From Bradyrhizobium sp. WSM1743 (GTDB lineage: Bacteria; Pseudomonadota; Alphaproteobacteria; Rhizobiales; Xanthobacteraceae): a DNA stretch of 64,000 bases. The stretch is taken from positions 124,001-188,000 of the forward strand of contig NZ_AXAZ01000004.1 of assembly GCF_000473065.1 (NCBI RefSeq), written 5' to 3'. The notes below the pieces were generated by a model. The model ran no database searches, was not told the origin of the DNA, and saw nothing but the letters and a program-made list of their open reading frames with translations. The first letter of the stretch is position 1. The number at the start of each line of letters is the position of its first letter. A program made the translations under genes and the position numbers. Shown piece after piece: positions 8,765 to 17,339 of this stretch.

Positions 8765-9486
8765 CCGAGCCACTGCATCACCTCCGTGACGCTCTCGACC
8801 CGCAACCGTTCGGGCAGTTGCGGTCGCGAGATCATGACCACGGGGAGGCCGAGCATGCGGGCAGCGTCGATCTTGGCGCGCGCACCGTCGCCGCCGGAAT
8901 TGCGGGCGACGATCCATGCGATGCCGCGCGTGCGCAGCATCTCCAGCTCTCCGTCGAGGGTGAAGGGTCCACGCGACACGATCACATCGGCCGCGAAGAG
9001 CAGGGGCGCTTCGGGCGGGTCGACGAAGCGCAGCGTGTAGGAATGCTGCGACTTGGCCGCGAACGGCGCGATGTGCTGGCGGCCGATGGCGAGGAACACG
9101 TTTGCCGGCGCGTTGGGCAGCGCGGCGACGGCGGCGTGGACGTCGACGACTTCGATCCAATCGTCGCCAGGAGCTTTGGTCCAGGGCGCGCGCTCCAACG
9201 CAATCAAGGGCGTGCCGGTCTCCGCACACGCCTCGACCGCGTTCCGGCTCATCTCGGCCGCGAAGGGATGCGTCGCGTCGATGACATGCGTGATGCCCTC
9301 ACGACGAATATAGTCGGCAAGGCCGCTCACGCCGCCAAAACCGCCGATGCGGGTCGGCAGCGGCTGGTCGGCCGGCGCGCGGGTGCGGCCTCCGTACGAA
9401 TACACGGCGTCAATACCAGCGCACGCGATCGCCGCTGCGAGCAGGCTCGCGTCGCTCGTTCCGCCCAGAATGAGGGCGCGCGTCAT
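8740..9486 (-). CDS. cobK: Precorrin-6A reductase
   Basis: A 248-residue NADPH-dependent reductase that reduces precorrin-6A to dihydroprecorrin-6[15 protein letters not shown] opens a Rossmann-like domain; the THPFAAEMSRNAVEAC and SRGPFTLDGELEML segments are family hallmarks. The true start is the ATG complementary to 9484-9486; an upstream in-frame extension has no homology. It is the only member of this block on the minus strand. Its 3' end overlaps cobJ by 25 nt, and its start codon shares two bases with the divergent cobL start (CATG at 9484-9487). Its mRNA would be antisense to any cobJ-cobL readthrough. No separate promoter is evident because its upstream region lies inside cobL. Confidence 0.93.
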   Translation of the reverse strand: MTRALILGGTSDASLLAAAIACAGIDAVYSYGGRTRAPADQPLPTRIGGFGGVSGLADYIRREGITHVIDATHPFAAEMSRNAVEACAETGTPLIALERAPWTKAPGDDWIEVVDVHAAVAALPNAPANVFLAIGRQHIAPFAAKSQHSYTLRFVDPPEAPLLFAADVIVSRGPFTLDGELEMLRTRGIAWIVARNSGGDGARAKIDAARMLGLPVVMISRPQLPERLRVESVTEVMQWLGHRTCLGA

Positions 9487-10666
9487 GGCTGATCCCTGGT
9501 TGACCATCATCGGTATCGGCGAAGATGGCCTTGCCGGGCTGTCGGAGGCAAGCCGAAAGGCGCTCGATGATGCCGAAACCGTGTTCGGCGGCAAGCGCCA
9601 TCTTGCGCTCGCCGGCATAACCGGCCGCGGCCGCCCATGGCCGATGCCGTTCGACGCAGACGTCGTGTTGAACTGCCGTGGCCGTCCGACCGCGGTGCTC
9701 GCCTCCGGTGATCCGTTCTGGCATGGCGCCGGCGCAAGCCTTGCCGAGAAGCTCGATGGCGACGAGTGGATCGCGTACCCCGCGCCATCGACCTTTTCGC
9801 TTGCGGCCGCGCGGCTGGGCTGGCGCCTGGAGTCTGTGACGTGCATCGGCCTTCATGCGGCCCCGTTCGAGCGTCTGGTGCCGCATCTGGCGCGAGATGC
9901 GCGCATCATCTGCCTCGTGCGCGATGCAACGGCGGTTAGCGACCTCGCGAAGTGGCTGACGGAACGCGGATGGGGCGCTTCACTGTTGTGGACGCTCGAG
10001 GCGCTTGGCGGCCCACGCGAATACATTGACCAGCATCGCGTCGACCGCTTTGCCGAGGACATTGCTGGAGATCTGGTCGCGGTGGCGCTGCTGGCGGTGG
10101 GGACGCAGGGCATTCCCCGTAGCTCGGGCCTGTCAGACGATCTCTTCGTCCATGACGGCCAGATCACCAAGCGGCCGGTCCGCGCGCTGGCGCTCTCGGC
10201 GCTGGCGCCGCGTCCGGGCGAGCGACTGTGGGATATCGGCGCCGGATCGGGGTCGATCTCGGTCGAGTGGGCGCTGTGCGGGGGAACGGCGACGGCCGTC
10301 GAGGCGCGAGAGGATCGCGTGGAGAATATCCACAAGAATGCGGCCGCGTTCGGGCTGGTGCATCGGATCACTGTTGTCACCGGGAAAGCGCCCGAAGCCC
10401 TCGCTACGCTGGAGGCCCCGGACGCCGTCTTCATCGGCGGCGGCCTTGATAGCGCGATGTTCGATGCGATCTGGTCGCGGCTCGCGCCAAAAGCGCGGCT
10501 GGTCGCCCATTCCGTGACGTTGGAGACGGAAGCGCTGCTCGGCGAGCTGCATCAGCGCCACGGCGGCGAGCTGATGCGGGTGGAGATCGCGCATGCCGCG
10601 CCCCTCGGCCGCTATCGCTCCTGGGAGGCGGCGCGGCCGGTGGTGCAGTGGGGTGTGGTCCGATGA
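9485..10666 (+). CDS. cobL: Precorrin-6Y C5,15-methyltransferase (decarboxylating)
   Basis: A 393-residue bifunctional enzyme that methylates C-5 and C-15 of precorrin-6Y and decarboxylates the C-12 acetate, giving precorrin-8X. The N-terminal half (about 1-200) is a CbiE-type tetrapyrrole methylase with [17 protein letters not shown] and [12 protein letters not shown]. The C-terminal half (about 220-393) is a CbiT-type Rossmann SAM domain with [16 protein letters not shown]. The ATG at 9485 was chosen because homology begins there; it shares bases with the cobK start on the other strand. It ends in an ATGA overlap with cobE. Confidence 0.95.
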   Translation: MADPWLTIIGIGEDGLAGLSEASRKALDDAETVFGGKRHLALAGITGRGRPWPMPFDADVVLNCRGRPTAVLASGDPFWHGAGASLAEKLDGDEWIAYPAPSTFSLAAARLGWRLESVTCIGLHAAPFERLVPHLARDARIICLVRDATAVSDLAKWLTERGWGASLLWTLEALGGPREYIDQHRVDRFAEDIAGDLVAVALLAVGTQGIPRSSGLSDDLFVHDGQITKRPVRALALSALAPRPGERLWDIGAGSGSISVEWALCGGTATAVEAREDRVENIHKNAAAFGLVHRITVVTGKAPEALATLEAPDAVFIGGGLDSAMFDAIWSRLAPKARLVAHSVTLETEALLGELHQRHGGELMRVEIAHAAPLGRYRSWEAARPVVQWGVVR

Positions 10667-11031
10667 AGGTCGCCGGGCTCGGATTCAGGCGCGATGTGAC
10701 GCTGGCTTCGCTGCGCGAGGCGCTGCTGGCGGCGGGCGGGCCCGAAGGGATCGCCGCGGTGGCAACTGTCGGCGACAAGGCGGATACCGCGGCGCTGAAG
10801 CAACTCGCGCGCGAGTGCGGTGTGCCGATCAGGGCCGTTCCGATCGAGATACTGGCCGGCATCGACACGCTCACGCAATCGGAGCTCGTCGCGCAAAAGT
10901 TCGGCACGGGATCTGTTGCCGAAGCCGCGGCGCTCGCCGCTGCCGGCCCTGGGGCCCGGCTCATTGCGACGCGCGTGGTCTCGCAGGATCGCACGGCCAC
11001 TGCCGCAATCGCGGAAGGAGACGGCCCATGA
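10663..11031 (+). CDS. cobE: Cobalamin biosynthesis protein CobE (CbiG C-terminal type)
   Basis: A 122-residue protein matching the CobE/CbiG C-terminal domain, needed in the aerobic pathway but without a firmly established reaction; a role in handling a pathway intermediate has been proposed. The opening [19 protein letters not shown] and the central [26 protein letters not shown] are the conserved blocks. The ATG at 10663 overlaps the cobL stop and is preferred over an upstream in-frame ATG at 10648. It ends in an ATGA overlap with cobM. Confidence 0.9.
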   Translation: MKVAGLGFRRDVTLASLREALLAAGGPEGIAAVATVGDKADTAALKQLARECGVPIRAVPIEILAGIDTLTQSELVAQKFGTGSVAEAAALAAAGPGARLIATRVVSQDRTATAAIAEGDGP

Positions 11032-11810
11032 CCGTCCATTTCATCGGCGCCGGGCCCGGCGCGCCCGATTTGCTGACGCTGCGGGGCCGTGATCTGATCG
11101 CGGCCTGTCCGGTCTGCCTCTATGCCGGCTCGCTGGTACCCGAAGGTGTCTTGGCGCATTGCCCGCCCGGTGCGCGCATCGTCAACACCGCGCCGTTGTC
11201 GCTCGACGAGATCATCGCCGAAATCGCTGGCGCACATGCCGAGGGCAAGGATGTCGCGCGGCTGCATTCCGGCGACCTCTCGATCTGGTCGGCGATGGGC
11301 GAGCAGCTGCGCCGTTTGCGCTCGCTCGGGATTTCCTACACAGTGACACCCGGCGTGCCTTCGTTCTCGGCTGCCGCGGCGGCGCTAGAGGCCGAACTGA
11401 CTTTGCCCGGTTTGGCTCAGACCGTAGTGCTGACGCGCACGCCCGGCCGCGCCAGCGCGATGCCCGAGGGCGAGAAGCTCGCCGCATTCGCCGCCACCGG
11501 CGCGGTGCTCGCGATCCATCTATCGATCCATCTGCTCGACAAGGTCATCGCCGAGTTGACGCCGCATTACGGCGCAGACTGCGCAGTCGCGATCGTGTGG
11601 CGCGCGAGCTGGCCGGAACAGCGGATCGTGCGCGCGACGCTTGCGACGCTCGATGCGGCTGTGGGCGGCGAGATGGAGCGCACCGCGTTGATCCTGGTCG
11701 GCAGGACGCTTGGTGCTGCGGATTTTGACGAGAGCCGGCTCTATGCCGTCGATTACGATCGCCGCTACCGGCCGGTCGGTGCCGCGCCGCGCTTTCCGGA
11801 GGCGTCGTGA
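11028..11810 (+). CDS. cobM: Precorrin-4 C11-methyltransferase
   Basis: A 260-residue tetrapyrrole methylase that methylates precorrin-4 at C-11, giving precorrin-5. [20 protein letters not shown] at the N-terminus, [32 protein letters not shown] and [17 protein letters not shown] are typical CobM/CbiF motifs. The ATG at 11028 overlaps the cobE stop by ATGA. The C-terminus overlaps the start of cobB (GTGATG around 11807-11812). Confidence 0.95.
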   Translation: MTVHFIGAGPGAPDLLTLRGRDLIAACPVCLYAGSLVPEGVLAHCPPGARIVNTAPLSLDEIIAEIAGAHAEGKDVARLHSGDLSIWSAMGEQLRRLRSLGISYTVTPGVPSFSAAAAALEAELTLPGLAQTVVLTRTPGRASAMPEGEKLAAFAATGAVLAIHLSIHLLDKVIAELTPHYGADCAVAIVWRASWPEQRIVRATLATLDAAVGGEMERTALILVGRTLGAADFDESRLYAVDYDRRYRPVGAAPRFPEAS

Positions 11811-13120
11811 TGGCGGCAGCGCTCGTCATCTCCGCACCTGCTTCAGGCGTCGGCAAGACGACGCTGACGCTGGCGCTCGCCCGTGCCTGGCGCAATCGGG
11901 GCCTGAACGTGCAGTGCTTCAAGAGCGGCCCCGACTACATCGATCCCGCCTTCCACGCCGCCGCCACGGGACGCGCCTCTGTCAACGTCGACAGCTGGGC
12001 GATGGACGGCGCAGCGATTGCGCATCTCGTCAGCCGCGGTGCGGACGCCGATGTCGTGCTCGCCGAAGGCTCGATGGGCCTGTTCGACGGCGTGGCCGCA
12101 CGCGGCGTCTCCGGCACCGGTGCCACCGCCGATATCGCGGAGATGCTGGGCTGGCCTGTACTGCTGGTGATCGATCCCTCCGGACAAGCGCAGACTGCGG
12201 CAGCGATCGCCGCAGGTCTTCGCGATTACCGCGCCGGCGTGCGTCTTGCCGGCGTCGTGCTCAACCGCGTCGCCAGCCCACGGCACGAGGATCTCGTGCG
12301 GCGTGCGCTGAACGATGCCGGCATCGCCGTGTTCGGCGCGCTGCCGCGCCATGCCGAGATCAGCCTGCCGAAGCGGCATCTTGGTCTCGTGCAGGCCGAG
12401 GAGCAGGCGGAGATCGGCAAGCTGATCGACGAGGCCGCGCGCTTTGTCGCCGAGCATGTCGATCTCGATGCCGTGCTGCGATCCGCGGCCGGCTGGTCGC
12501 CACACGCTGCGGCGAATGGCCTCAACGTGACGCCGCCCGGCCAGCGCATCGCACTGGCCCGCGATGCGGCATTCTCCTTCGTCTATCCGCATATGCTGGA
12601 GGCCTGGCGCGCGGCGGGCGCCGAGATCGTGCCGTTCTCGCCGCTGGCCGATGAAGCGCCAGACGCGAGCGCCGACGTATGCTGGCTGCCCGGCGGCTAT
12701 CCCGAGCTTCATGCCGGCAGGATCGCAGCCAATGCACGCTTTCGCAGCGGCCTGCGCGCCTTCGCGGAGACGCGGCCCGTGCATGGCGAGTGCGGGGGCT
12801 ATATGGTGCTGGGTGCCGCTTTGACCGACGCCGACGGTGTCCGCCATGAGATGGCGGGGTTGCTCGGCCTGGAGACCAGCTTTGCCAAGCGCCGCATGCA
12901 TCTGGGCTATCGTCTTGCCGAACTGGCCGCGCCGATGCCGGGGCATGAGGTCGGTGTGCGCCTGCGCGGCCACGAGTTCCACTATTCGACCATCCTTGCC
13001 GAGCCCGATACGCCGCTGGCGGTCGTGCACGACGCAACGGGCGCGGTCATCGCCGAGACCGGCTCGCGGCGCGGCCGTGCCACCGGCACATTCTTTCATC
13101 TGATCGCGGAGGACCGGTGA
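11810..13120 (+). CDS. cobB: Hydrogenobyrinic acid a,c-diamide synthase
   Basis: A 436-residue glutamine- and ATP-dependent amidase that amidates the a and c side chains of hydrogenobyrinic acid. The N-terminal dethiobiotin-synthetase-like domain has the P-loop SAPASGVGKTTL; the C-terminal class I glutaminase-like domain has the nucleophile Cys in HGECGGYMVLGAAL and a conserved His in RGHEFHYS. ATG 11810 (TGATG overlap with cobM) was chosen; GTG 11807 in the same frame would add one residue. It ends in a GTGA overlap with cobA. Confidence 0.94.
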   Translation: MAAALVISAPASGVGKTTLTLALARAWRNRGLNVQCFKSGPDYIDPAFHAAATGRASVNVDSWAMDGAAIAHLVSRGADADVVLAEGSMGLFDGVAARGVSGTGATADIAEMLGWPVLLVIDPSGQAQTAAAIAAGLRDYRAGVRLAGVVLNRVASPRHEDLVRRALNDAGIAVFGALPRHAEISLPKRHLGLVQAEEQAEIGKLIDEAARFVAEHVDLDAVLRSAAGWSPHAAANGLNVTPPGQRIALARDAAFSFVYPHMLEAWRAAGAEIVPFSPLADEAPDASADVCWLPGGYPELHAGRIAANARFRSGLRAFAETRPVHGECGGYMVLGAALTDADGVRHEMAGLLGLETSFAKRRMHLGYRLAELAAPMPGHEVGVRLRGHEFHYSTILAEPDTPLAVVHDATGAVIAETGSRRGRATGTFFHLIAEDR

Positions 13121-13848
13121 GCGGTTTTGTCTCTTTCGTTTCCGCCGGTCCCGGCGATCCCGAGCTCCTCACGGTGAAGGGCGCCGCGCGGCTGCGCGAG
13201 GCCGATGTCGTGCTTTATGACGATCTTGCCTCCGGCGCGATCCTCGATCTCGCCCGGCCCGGCGCCAATCTCGTCGCGGTCGGAAAGCGAGCAGGGCGGC
13301 CTTCGACCAAGCAGCACCACGTCAATCGTCTGTTGGTCGACTATGCCGCAACCGGCGCGCGCGTGGTGCGGCTGAAGTCGGGCGATGCCGGAATTTTCGG
13401 CCGGCTCGAGGAGGAGCTGGAAACGCTGCGCGAAGCCGGCATCGGCTACGAGATCGTTCCCGGTGTGACATCCGCCTGTGTCGCCGCCGCTCAGGCCGGC
13501 ATTCCCCTGACCCGTCGGCATACCTCCCGCCGGGTGCAGTTCATCACCGGTGCTGACATCACGGGCGAGCTGCCGCCCAACCTGAATTGGGCGGCGCTGG
13601 CTGATCCCGAGGCCACGACCGTGGTCTATATGGGCCGGCGCACCTTTCCGGCGCTTGCCGCAAAATTGATCGCGCGCGGCCTCGCCCCCAACACCCCGGC
13701 GTTGTTCGCCGAATCCCTTGGGCGGTCTGACGAACGGCTGGTCCGCACCACCATTGCCGAGCTTGCCGAGCAGCTTGCGCGCGGCGGCGCCGCTTCCACC
13801 GCGGCCGTGATCCTGTTCGGCGCGCTGGCGGGGGATTATCCGTCATGA
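13117..13848 (+). CDS. cobA: Uroporphyrinogen-III C-methyltransferase
   Basis: A 243-residue SUMT that makes precorrin-2 from uroporphyrinogen III and so commits tetrapyrrole to B12. VSAGPGDPELLTVKGAARL, the DVVLYDDL motif and VPGVTSACVAAAQAGIPLTRR are family signatures. The motif usually read as GDPFVFGR is GDAGIFGR here. No siroheme dehydrogenase or chelatase domain is fused, so it is the stand-alone CobA form. The GTG start at 13117 overlaps the cobB stop. It is the last gene of this run; riboswitch 2 begins about 60 nt after its stop. Confidence 0.93.
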   Translation: MSGFVSFVSAGPGDPELLTVKGAARLREADVVLYDDLASGAILDLARPGANLVAVGKRAGRPSTKQHHVNRLLVDYAATGARVVRLKSGDAGIFGRLEEELETLREAGIGYEIVPGVTSACVAAAQAGIPLTRRHTSRRVQFITGADITGELPPNLNWAALADPEATTVVYMGRRTFPALAAKLIARGLAPNTPALFAESLGRSDERLVRTTIAELAEQLARGGAASTAAVILFGALAGDYPS

Positions 13849-13871
13849 CGGCCGCGGCCACCCTTCGCCCC

Positions 13872-13901
13872 TTGACGCCGGCTCCGCGAAAGGGGCACAC
13901 A
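13872..13901 (+). promoter_or_regulatory. Possible promoter of the cbiM-cobF unit
   Basis: TTGACG at 13872-13877 lies 36 nt before the first base of riboswitch 2 P1, matching the geometry at the other two riboswitches. The -10 position (about 13895-13901, CACACA) is not recognisable as a consensus hexamer, so the call rests mainly on spacing. Confidence 0.3.
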
Positions 13902-13907
13902 GGAGAG

Positions 13908-14100
13908 GCATGGTGCTCGACGCGGCGCAAAGCGCCGGAGCATAATCGGGAATGGGGGTGGGCGGACCCAGTTGCGGCGCCCAAAACCCCAGCCGCCCCC
14001 GCGACTGTAAGCGGTGAGGGACTCCAATCAGCCACTGGGCCGCAGGGTCCGGGAAGGCCGGTGAACCCCAGTGAACCGCGAGCCAGGAGACCGGCCGTGC
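13908..14100 (+). promoter_or_regulatory. Cobalamin riboswitch 2, upstream of the CbiM-like permease
   Basis: Aptamer blocks in order: ATCGGGAATGGGGGTG (about 13945-13960), AGCCGCCCCCGCGACTGTAA (13991-14010), GCCACTGG (14031-14038), GGGAAGGC (14051-14058) and the B12 box GAGCCAGGAGACCGGCC (14080-14096). P1 pairs GCATGGT (13908-13914) with GCCGTGC (14094-14100) using G-U pairs. Downstream, GCCGTC (14117-14122) and GACGGC (14129-14134) form a small hairpin directly before the AGGAAGG ribosome-binding site. It should repress cobalt uptake and late B12 genes when cobalamin is abundant. Confidence 0.94.
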
Positions 14101-14150
14101 ATGTTTTGAGGCCAAGGCCGTCGGGTGTGACGGCAGGAAGGAATTGAGCC

Positions 14151-14828
14151 ATGCATATCGAACCCGAAATCGTGACGGGCGCCAAGCTCGTGTTGAGTTA
14201 TGCAACCGGCATCGCCGCAGGCGGCGTAGCGCTGAAGCTTGCGGCCGAAACCGTGCGCGAGCAGGGCGTTGGCTCGTTCGCGGCGCGCACGCTCGCTACC
14301 ACGGGCCTCGTCTTCACCTTCTTCCAGATCCTGCCGCACTTCCCCGTCGGGGTGTCCGAGGTGCACTTTATCCTCGGCTCGACCCTGTTCCTGCTGTTCG
14401 GTGCTGCGCCCGCGGCCTTCGGCCTCGCGCTCGGCCTCCTGCTCCAGGGCGTGTTGTTCGTGCCGACCGACCTGCCGCAATATGGCATGAACGTCACCAC
14501 CCTCCTGGTGCCGCTGTTCGCGATTAAGGCGCTCGCCACGCGGATCATTCCGCGCAACACCGCTTATGTCGACCTGAAGTATCGTCAGGCGCTGGCGCTC
14601 TCCACCGCCTATCAGTCCGGCATCGTCGCCTGGGTGGCGTTCTGGGCGCTCTACGGCTCCGGCTTCGGTGCGACCAACCTCGCCAACATCGCGGCGTTTG
14701 CCGGGTCCTATGCGCTGGTCATCGTGATCGAGCCGCTCGCCGATCTCGCCGTGCTGGCGCTGGCGAAGTCGCTGCGTGGCGTCACTGCGCCCGGCCTCGT
14801 CACGCCGCGCCTGCACAACGCGGCCTGA
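14151..14828 (+). CDS. cbiM: CbiM-like energy-coupling factor permease (cobalt uptake)
   Basis: A 225-residue polytopic inner-membrane protein of the CbiM/NikM substrate-capture family, probably importing Co(II) for corrin synthesis. It begins with Met-His, the N-terminal pair that takes part in metal binding in CbiM/NikM; the metal site is completed by conserved His residues, one candidate being LPHFPVGVSEVHF. Six or so hydrophobic segments are visible. AGGAAGG (14135-14141) serves as the ribosome-binding site. No CbiN, CbiQ or CbiO partner is nearby, so it may act alone, use shared ECF components from elsewhere, or represent a variant transporter. Riboswitch 2 supports a B12/cobalt role over nickel. 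The symbol is assigned by family resemblance. Confidence 0.8.
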   Translation: MHIEPEIVTGAKLVLSYATGIAAGGVALKLAAETVREQGVGSFAARTLATTGLVFTFFQILPHFPVGVSEVHFILGSTLFLLFGAAPAAFGLALGLLLQGVLFVPTDLPQYGMNVTTLLVPLFAIKALATRIIPRNTAYVDLKYRQALALSTAYQSGIVAWVAFWALYGSGFGATNLANIAAFAGSYALVIVIEPLADLAVLALAKSLRGVTAPGLVTPRLHNAA

Positions 14829-14874
14829 GAGACAAGCGAAAGGGCGGCCGCTGCGACCGCCCATCGCGCTCGTG

Positions 14875-15624
14875 ATGCTCACGCTCTCCCTGATAGGCAT
14901 CGGTTGCGGCGATCCCGAGCAGCTCACGCGCGCCGCGATTGCCGCCATCAACGCGGCCGATCTCGTCCTGATCCCGCGCAAGGGGACTGCGAAGTCTGAT
15001 CTCGCTGATCTCAGACGGACGATCTGCGCCGACGTGCTCACCAGCGACAAGACGGCCGTCGCCGAATTCGATCTTCCTGTGCGCGACGCAGGCGAAGCCG
15101 ATTACCGCAAGGGCGTGAACGATTGGCACGATGCGGTTGCCGCGACCTGGTCGCAGACGATCGCGAGGCATCTCGCAGGCGACGGCAAGGTCGCGCTGCT
15201 GATCTGGGGCGATCCGTCGCTCTACGACTCCTCGCTGCGCATTGCGCGCCGGCTCGATCCCTTGCCGAAGATCGAAGTCGTGCCGGGCATCACCTCGATC
15301 CAGGCGCTGTGCGCGGCGCATGCGCTGCCGCTCAACGACATCGGCGAGCCGTTCCTGGTCACGACAGGGCGGCGCTTGCGCGACGGCGGCTGGCCGCAGG
15401 GCGTCGATACTGTGGTGGTGATGCTCGACGGCGGCACGGCGTTTCAATCGCTCGATCCGGCCGGGCTCCACATTTGGTGGGGCGCCTATCTCGGCATGCC
15501 CGATCAGATCATCTTGTCCGGCGCGCTGGCCGAGGTCGGTCCGCGCATCGTCGCGTTGCGGCAAGAGGCGCGCGAGCGGCACGGCTGGATCATGGACAGC
15601 TATATTCTCAAACGCAGGCGTTGA
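14875..15624 (+). CDS. cobF: Precorrin-6A synthase (deacetylating)
   Basis: A 249-residue tetrapyrrole methylase that methylates precorrin-5 at C-1 and releases acetate, giving precorrin-6A. LIGIGCGDPEQLTRAAI at the N-terminus, LIWGDPSLYDSSLRIA and VVPGITSIQALCAAHALPLN are clear CobF motifs. The ATG at 14875 was chosen because homology begins there; an in-frame extension back to 14776 overlaps cbiM and is not family-like. It lies 46 nt after cbiM and 10 nt before the phosphoribosyltransferase gene, so it is probably under riboswitch 2. Confidence 0.92.
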   Translation: MLTLSLIGIGCGDPEQLTRAAIAAINAADLVLIPRKGTAKSDLADLRRTICADVLTSDKTAVAEFDLPVRDAGEADYRKGVNDWHDAVAATWSQTIARHLAGDGKVALLIWGDPSLYDSSLRIARRLDPLPKIEVVPGITSIQALCAAHALPLNDIGEPFLVTTGRRLRDGGWPQGVDTVVVMLDGGTAFQSLDPAGLHIWWGAYLGMPDQIILSGALAEVGPRIVALRQEARERHGWIMDSYILKRRR

Positions 15625-15634
15625 GCGAGGCAGC

Positions 15635-16687
15635 ATGCTTCCCGAATGGGTTTACCAGAACTGCCCCGAGGTCTCCGCGGTCCCTCGCGCGGCGGCCATT
15701 GCGCGGCAAGCGCAACTGACGAAACCGACCGGCGCGCTCGGCCGGCTCGAGCAGCTCGCGATCGAGCTTGCGGGCTTGCAGGCCACCGAGCAGCCGCGCG
15801 CCGCGCGGGTCCCGATCATCATCTTCGCGGGCGACCACGGCATCGTCGCGCAGGGCGTGTCGGCCTATCCGCAAGCCGTTACTATCGCGATGATGGCGAA
15901 TTTTGCCTCCGGAGGCGCCGCGATCTCGGTGCTGGCGCGCGAGCTGGGGTCGAGCCTCGAGGTGGTCGACGCCGGCACGCTGGCCGAGGAGCAGATGGCG
16001 GGAATCGTCACCGACAAGCCGCGCAGCGGCACGCGCGATTTCAGCGTCGAGGCTGCGCTCACGCCGGCGGAATTGGCCTTCGCCTTCGAGGCCGGCCAGC
16101 GCGCGGTGGCGCGCGCCGAGGCCAGTCAGCCCGATCTGTTGATCTTCGGCGAGATGGGCATCGGCAACACCACGACGTCAGCGGCGATTGCCGCGAGCCT
16201 GGCTGGCGTGAGCGCCGAGGAGATCGCGGGCAGCGGGACCGGCGTCGATGCGGCCGGCCGGGCGCACAAGGCGCGGGTGATCGATGCGGCGATCGCGCGC
16301 CACGGCATTGCCGGAGCCTCGGTCGAGGAGATCCTGTATGCCGTCGGCGGCCTCGAGATCGCGGCGATCTCAGGTGCCATCATCGCGGCCGCGCAGCGCC
16401 GCCTTCCCGTATTGATCGACGGGTTCATCGTGTCGGTCGCGGCGCTGGCGGCGGCGCGCCTCAATCCGTCGTGTCAACCGTTTCTGTTGCCCTCGCATCA
16501 ATCGGCGGAGCAGGGACATCGGCTGGTGTTGCGTGCGCTGAACGTGCAGCCGCTGATCAGCCTCGATCTCAGGCTTGGCGAGGGATCGGGCGCGGCCATC
16601 GCGCTGCCGCTGGTCCGCTCGGCCTGTGCGCTTCACAATGGCATGGCGACGTTCGCGCAGGCCAACGTACCGGATCGGCCTAACTGA
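15635..16687 (+). CDS. cobT: Nicotinate-nucleotide:dimethylbenzimidazole phosphoribosyltransferase
   Basis: A 350-residue enzyme that makes alpha-ribazole 5'-phosphate from nicotinate mononucleotide and dimethylbenzimidazole, activating the lower ligand for nucleotide-loop assembly. It is called cobT in Salmonella and cobU in Pseudomonas denitrificans. FAGDHGIVAQGVSAYPQAVT, the phosphate-binding FGEMGIGNTTTSAAI region and the C-terminal catalytic Glu region RLGEGSGAAIALPL are intact. It overlaps the 3' end of the convergent phosphatase gene by 8 nt. Confidence 0.95.
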   Translation: MLPEWVYQNCPEVSAVPRAAAIARQAQLTKPTGALGRLEQLAIELAGLQATEQPRAARVPIIIFAGDHGIVAQGVSAYPQAVTIAMMANFASGGAAISVLARELGSSLEVVDAGTLAEEQMAGIVTDKPRSGTRDFSVEAALTPAELAFAFEAGQRAVARAEASQPDLLIFGEMGIGNTTTSAAIAASLAGVSAEEIAGSGTGVDAAGRAHKARVIDAAIARHGIAGASVEEILYAVGGLEIAAISGAIIAAAQRRLPVLIDGFIVSVAALAAARLNPSCQPFLLPSHQSAEQGHRLVLRALNVQPLISLDLRLGEGSGAAIALPLVRSACALHNGMATFAQANVPDRPN

Positions 16688-17252
16688 TCCGCTGGTTGAC
16701 CGAGACGACGCGCCAGCCGCCCGCGAGCCGATCGATCCGGGTGAGCGACAGCGGATCGATCACGAAGCGCAAGGCGGCTTGCGGCGTCAGGTCCAGCGCG
16801 ATGCAGAGCGCGGCGCGGATGGTGCCGGAATGTACGACCAGCGCTGCGGAGCCTGCGCCAATCCGCGACAGACCCAGCCGGACGCGGGCGACCTGATCCG
16901 CAAAGCTCTCGCCGTTCGGCGGCCGTCCGCGCGCCGCATCGCGCCAGAACTGCGCATAGTCATTGCGACCGGTCGCAGCGAGCTCGTCGTGCCGATGACC
17001 GGTCCAGTCGCCGAAATCCTGCTCGCGGAATTCGCTGACCAACTCCGGTTCGAGCCCCAGTGCGCGCGCCGTCTCGACCGTGCGCCGCGACGGGCTGGCA
17101 TAGCTCCCAGCATCCCGCGGCAGGCGTTGTCGCAGCGCTTCCAGTTGCGCGCGGTCGGTCAGGTCCGCCGGCGCATCGACCGCATGGATCGTCCCTTTGA
17201 CGCCGTCGACAGGGGCATGTCGGATCAGCCAGAGGAAGGTCGCGCCTTCCAT
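16680..17252 (-). CDS. cobC: Histidine phosphatase family protein, probable alpha-ribazole phosphatase
   Basis: A 190-residue phosphoglycerate-mutase-type phosphatase. Next to cobT-type and cobF genes it is probably the enzyme that dephosphorylates alpha-ribazole phosphate or adenosylcobalamin phosphate. The catalytic RHA motif is in WLIRHAPVDG near residue 12, the second catalytic His is in VVHSGTIRAAL, and an Arg-rich SPSRRTVETA helix and the acid/base Glu region EFREQDFGDW are present. ATG at 17250-17252 (complement) follows a GGAG; a longer in-frame start exists upstream without family similarity. It is convergent with cobT and divergent from riboswitch 3. Confidence 0.8.
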   Translation of the reverse strand: MEGATFLWLIRHAPVDGVKGTIHAVDAPADLTDRAQLEALRQRLPRDAGSYASPSRRTVETARALGLEPELVSEFREQDFGDWTGHRHDELAATGRNDYAQFWRDAARGRPPNGESFADQVARVRLGLSRIGAGSAALVVHSGTIRAALCIALDLTPQAALRFVIDPLSLTRIDRLAGGWRVVSVNQRIS

Positions 17253-17304
17253 GCAAATCTCCGGGGAAGTTGGTGGCTGTGGCAATATCGCCGCAGCTTG
17301 CACA

Positions 17305-17334
17305 TTGACTCCGTCTTGATCGTAATCCTAGATG
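17305..17334 (+). promoter_or_regulatory. Predicted promoter of the TonB receptor transcript
   Basis: TTGACT (17305-17310), a 17-nt spacer and CTAGAT (17328-17333) lie so that transcription would start near 17340, the first base of riboswitch 3 P1. The -10 match is partial, but the -35 and the geometry agree with the other riboswitch promoters. Confidence 0.5.
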
Positions 17335-17339
17335 CTCGC

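Noticed and set aside
13845-14147. Open frame over riboswitch 2
   Set aside because: It spans the conserved aptamer blocks and has no protein-like features.
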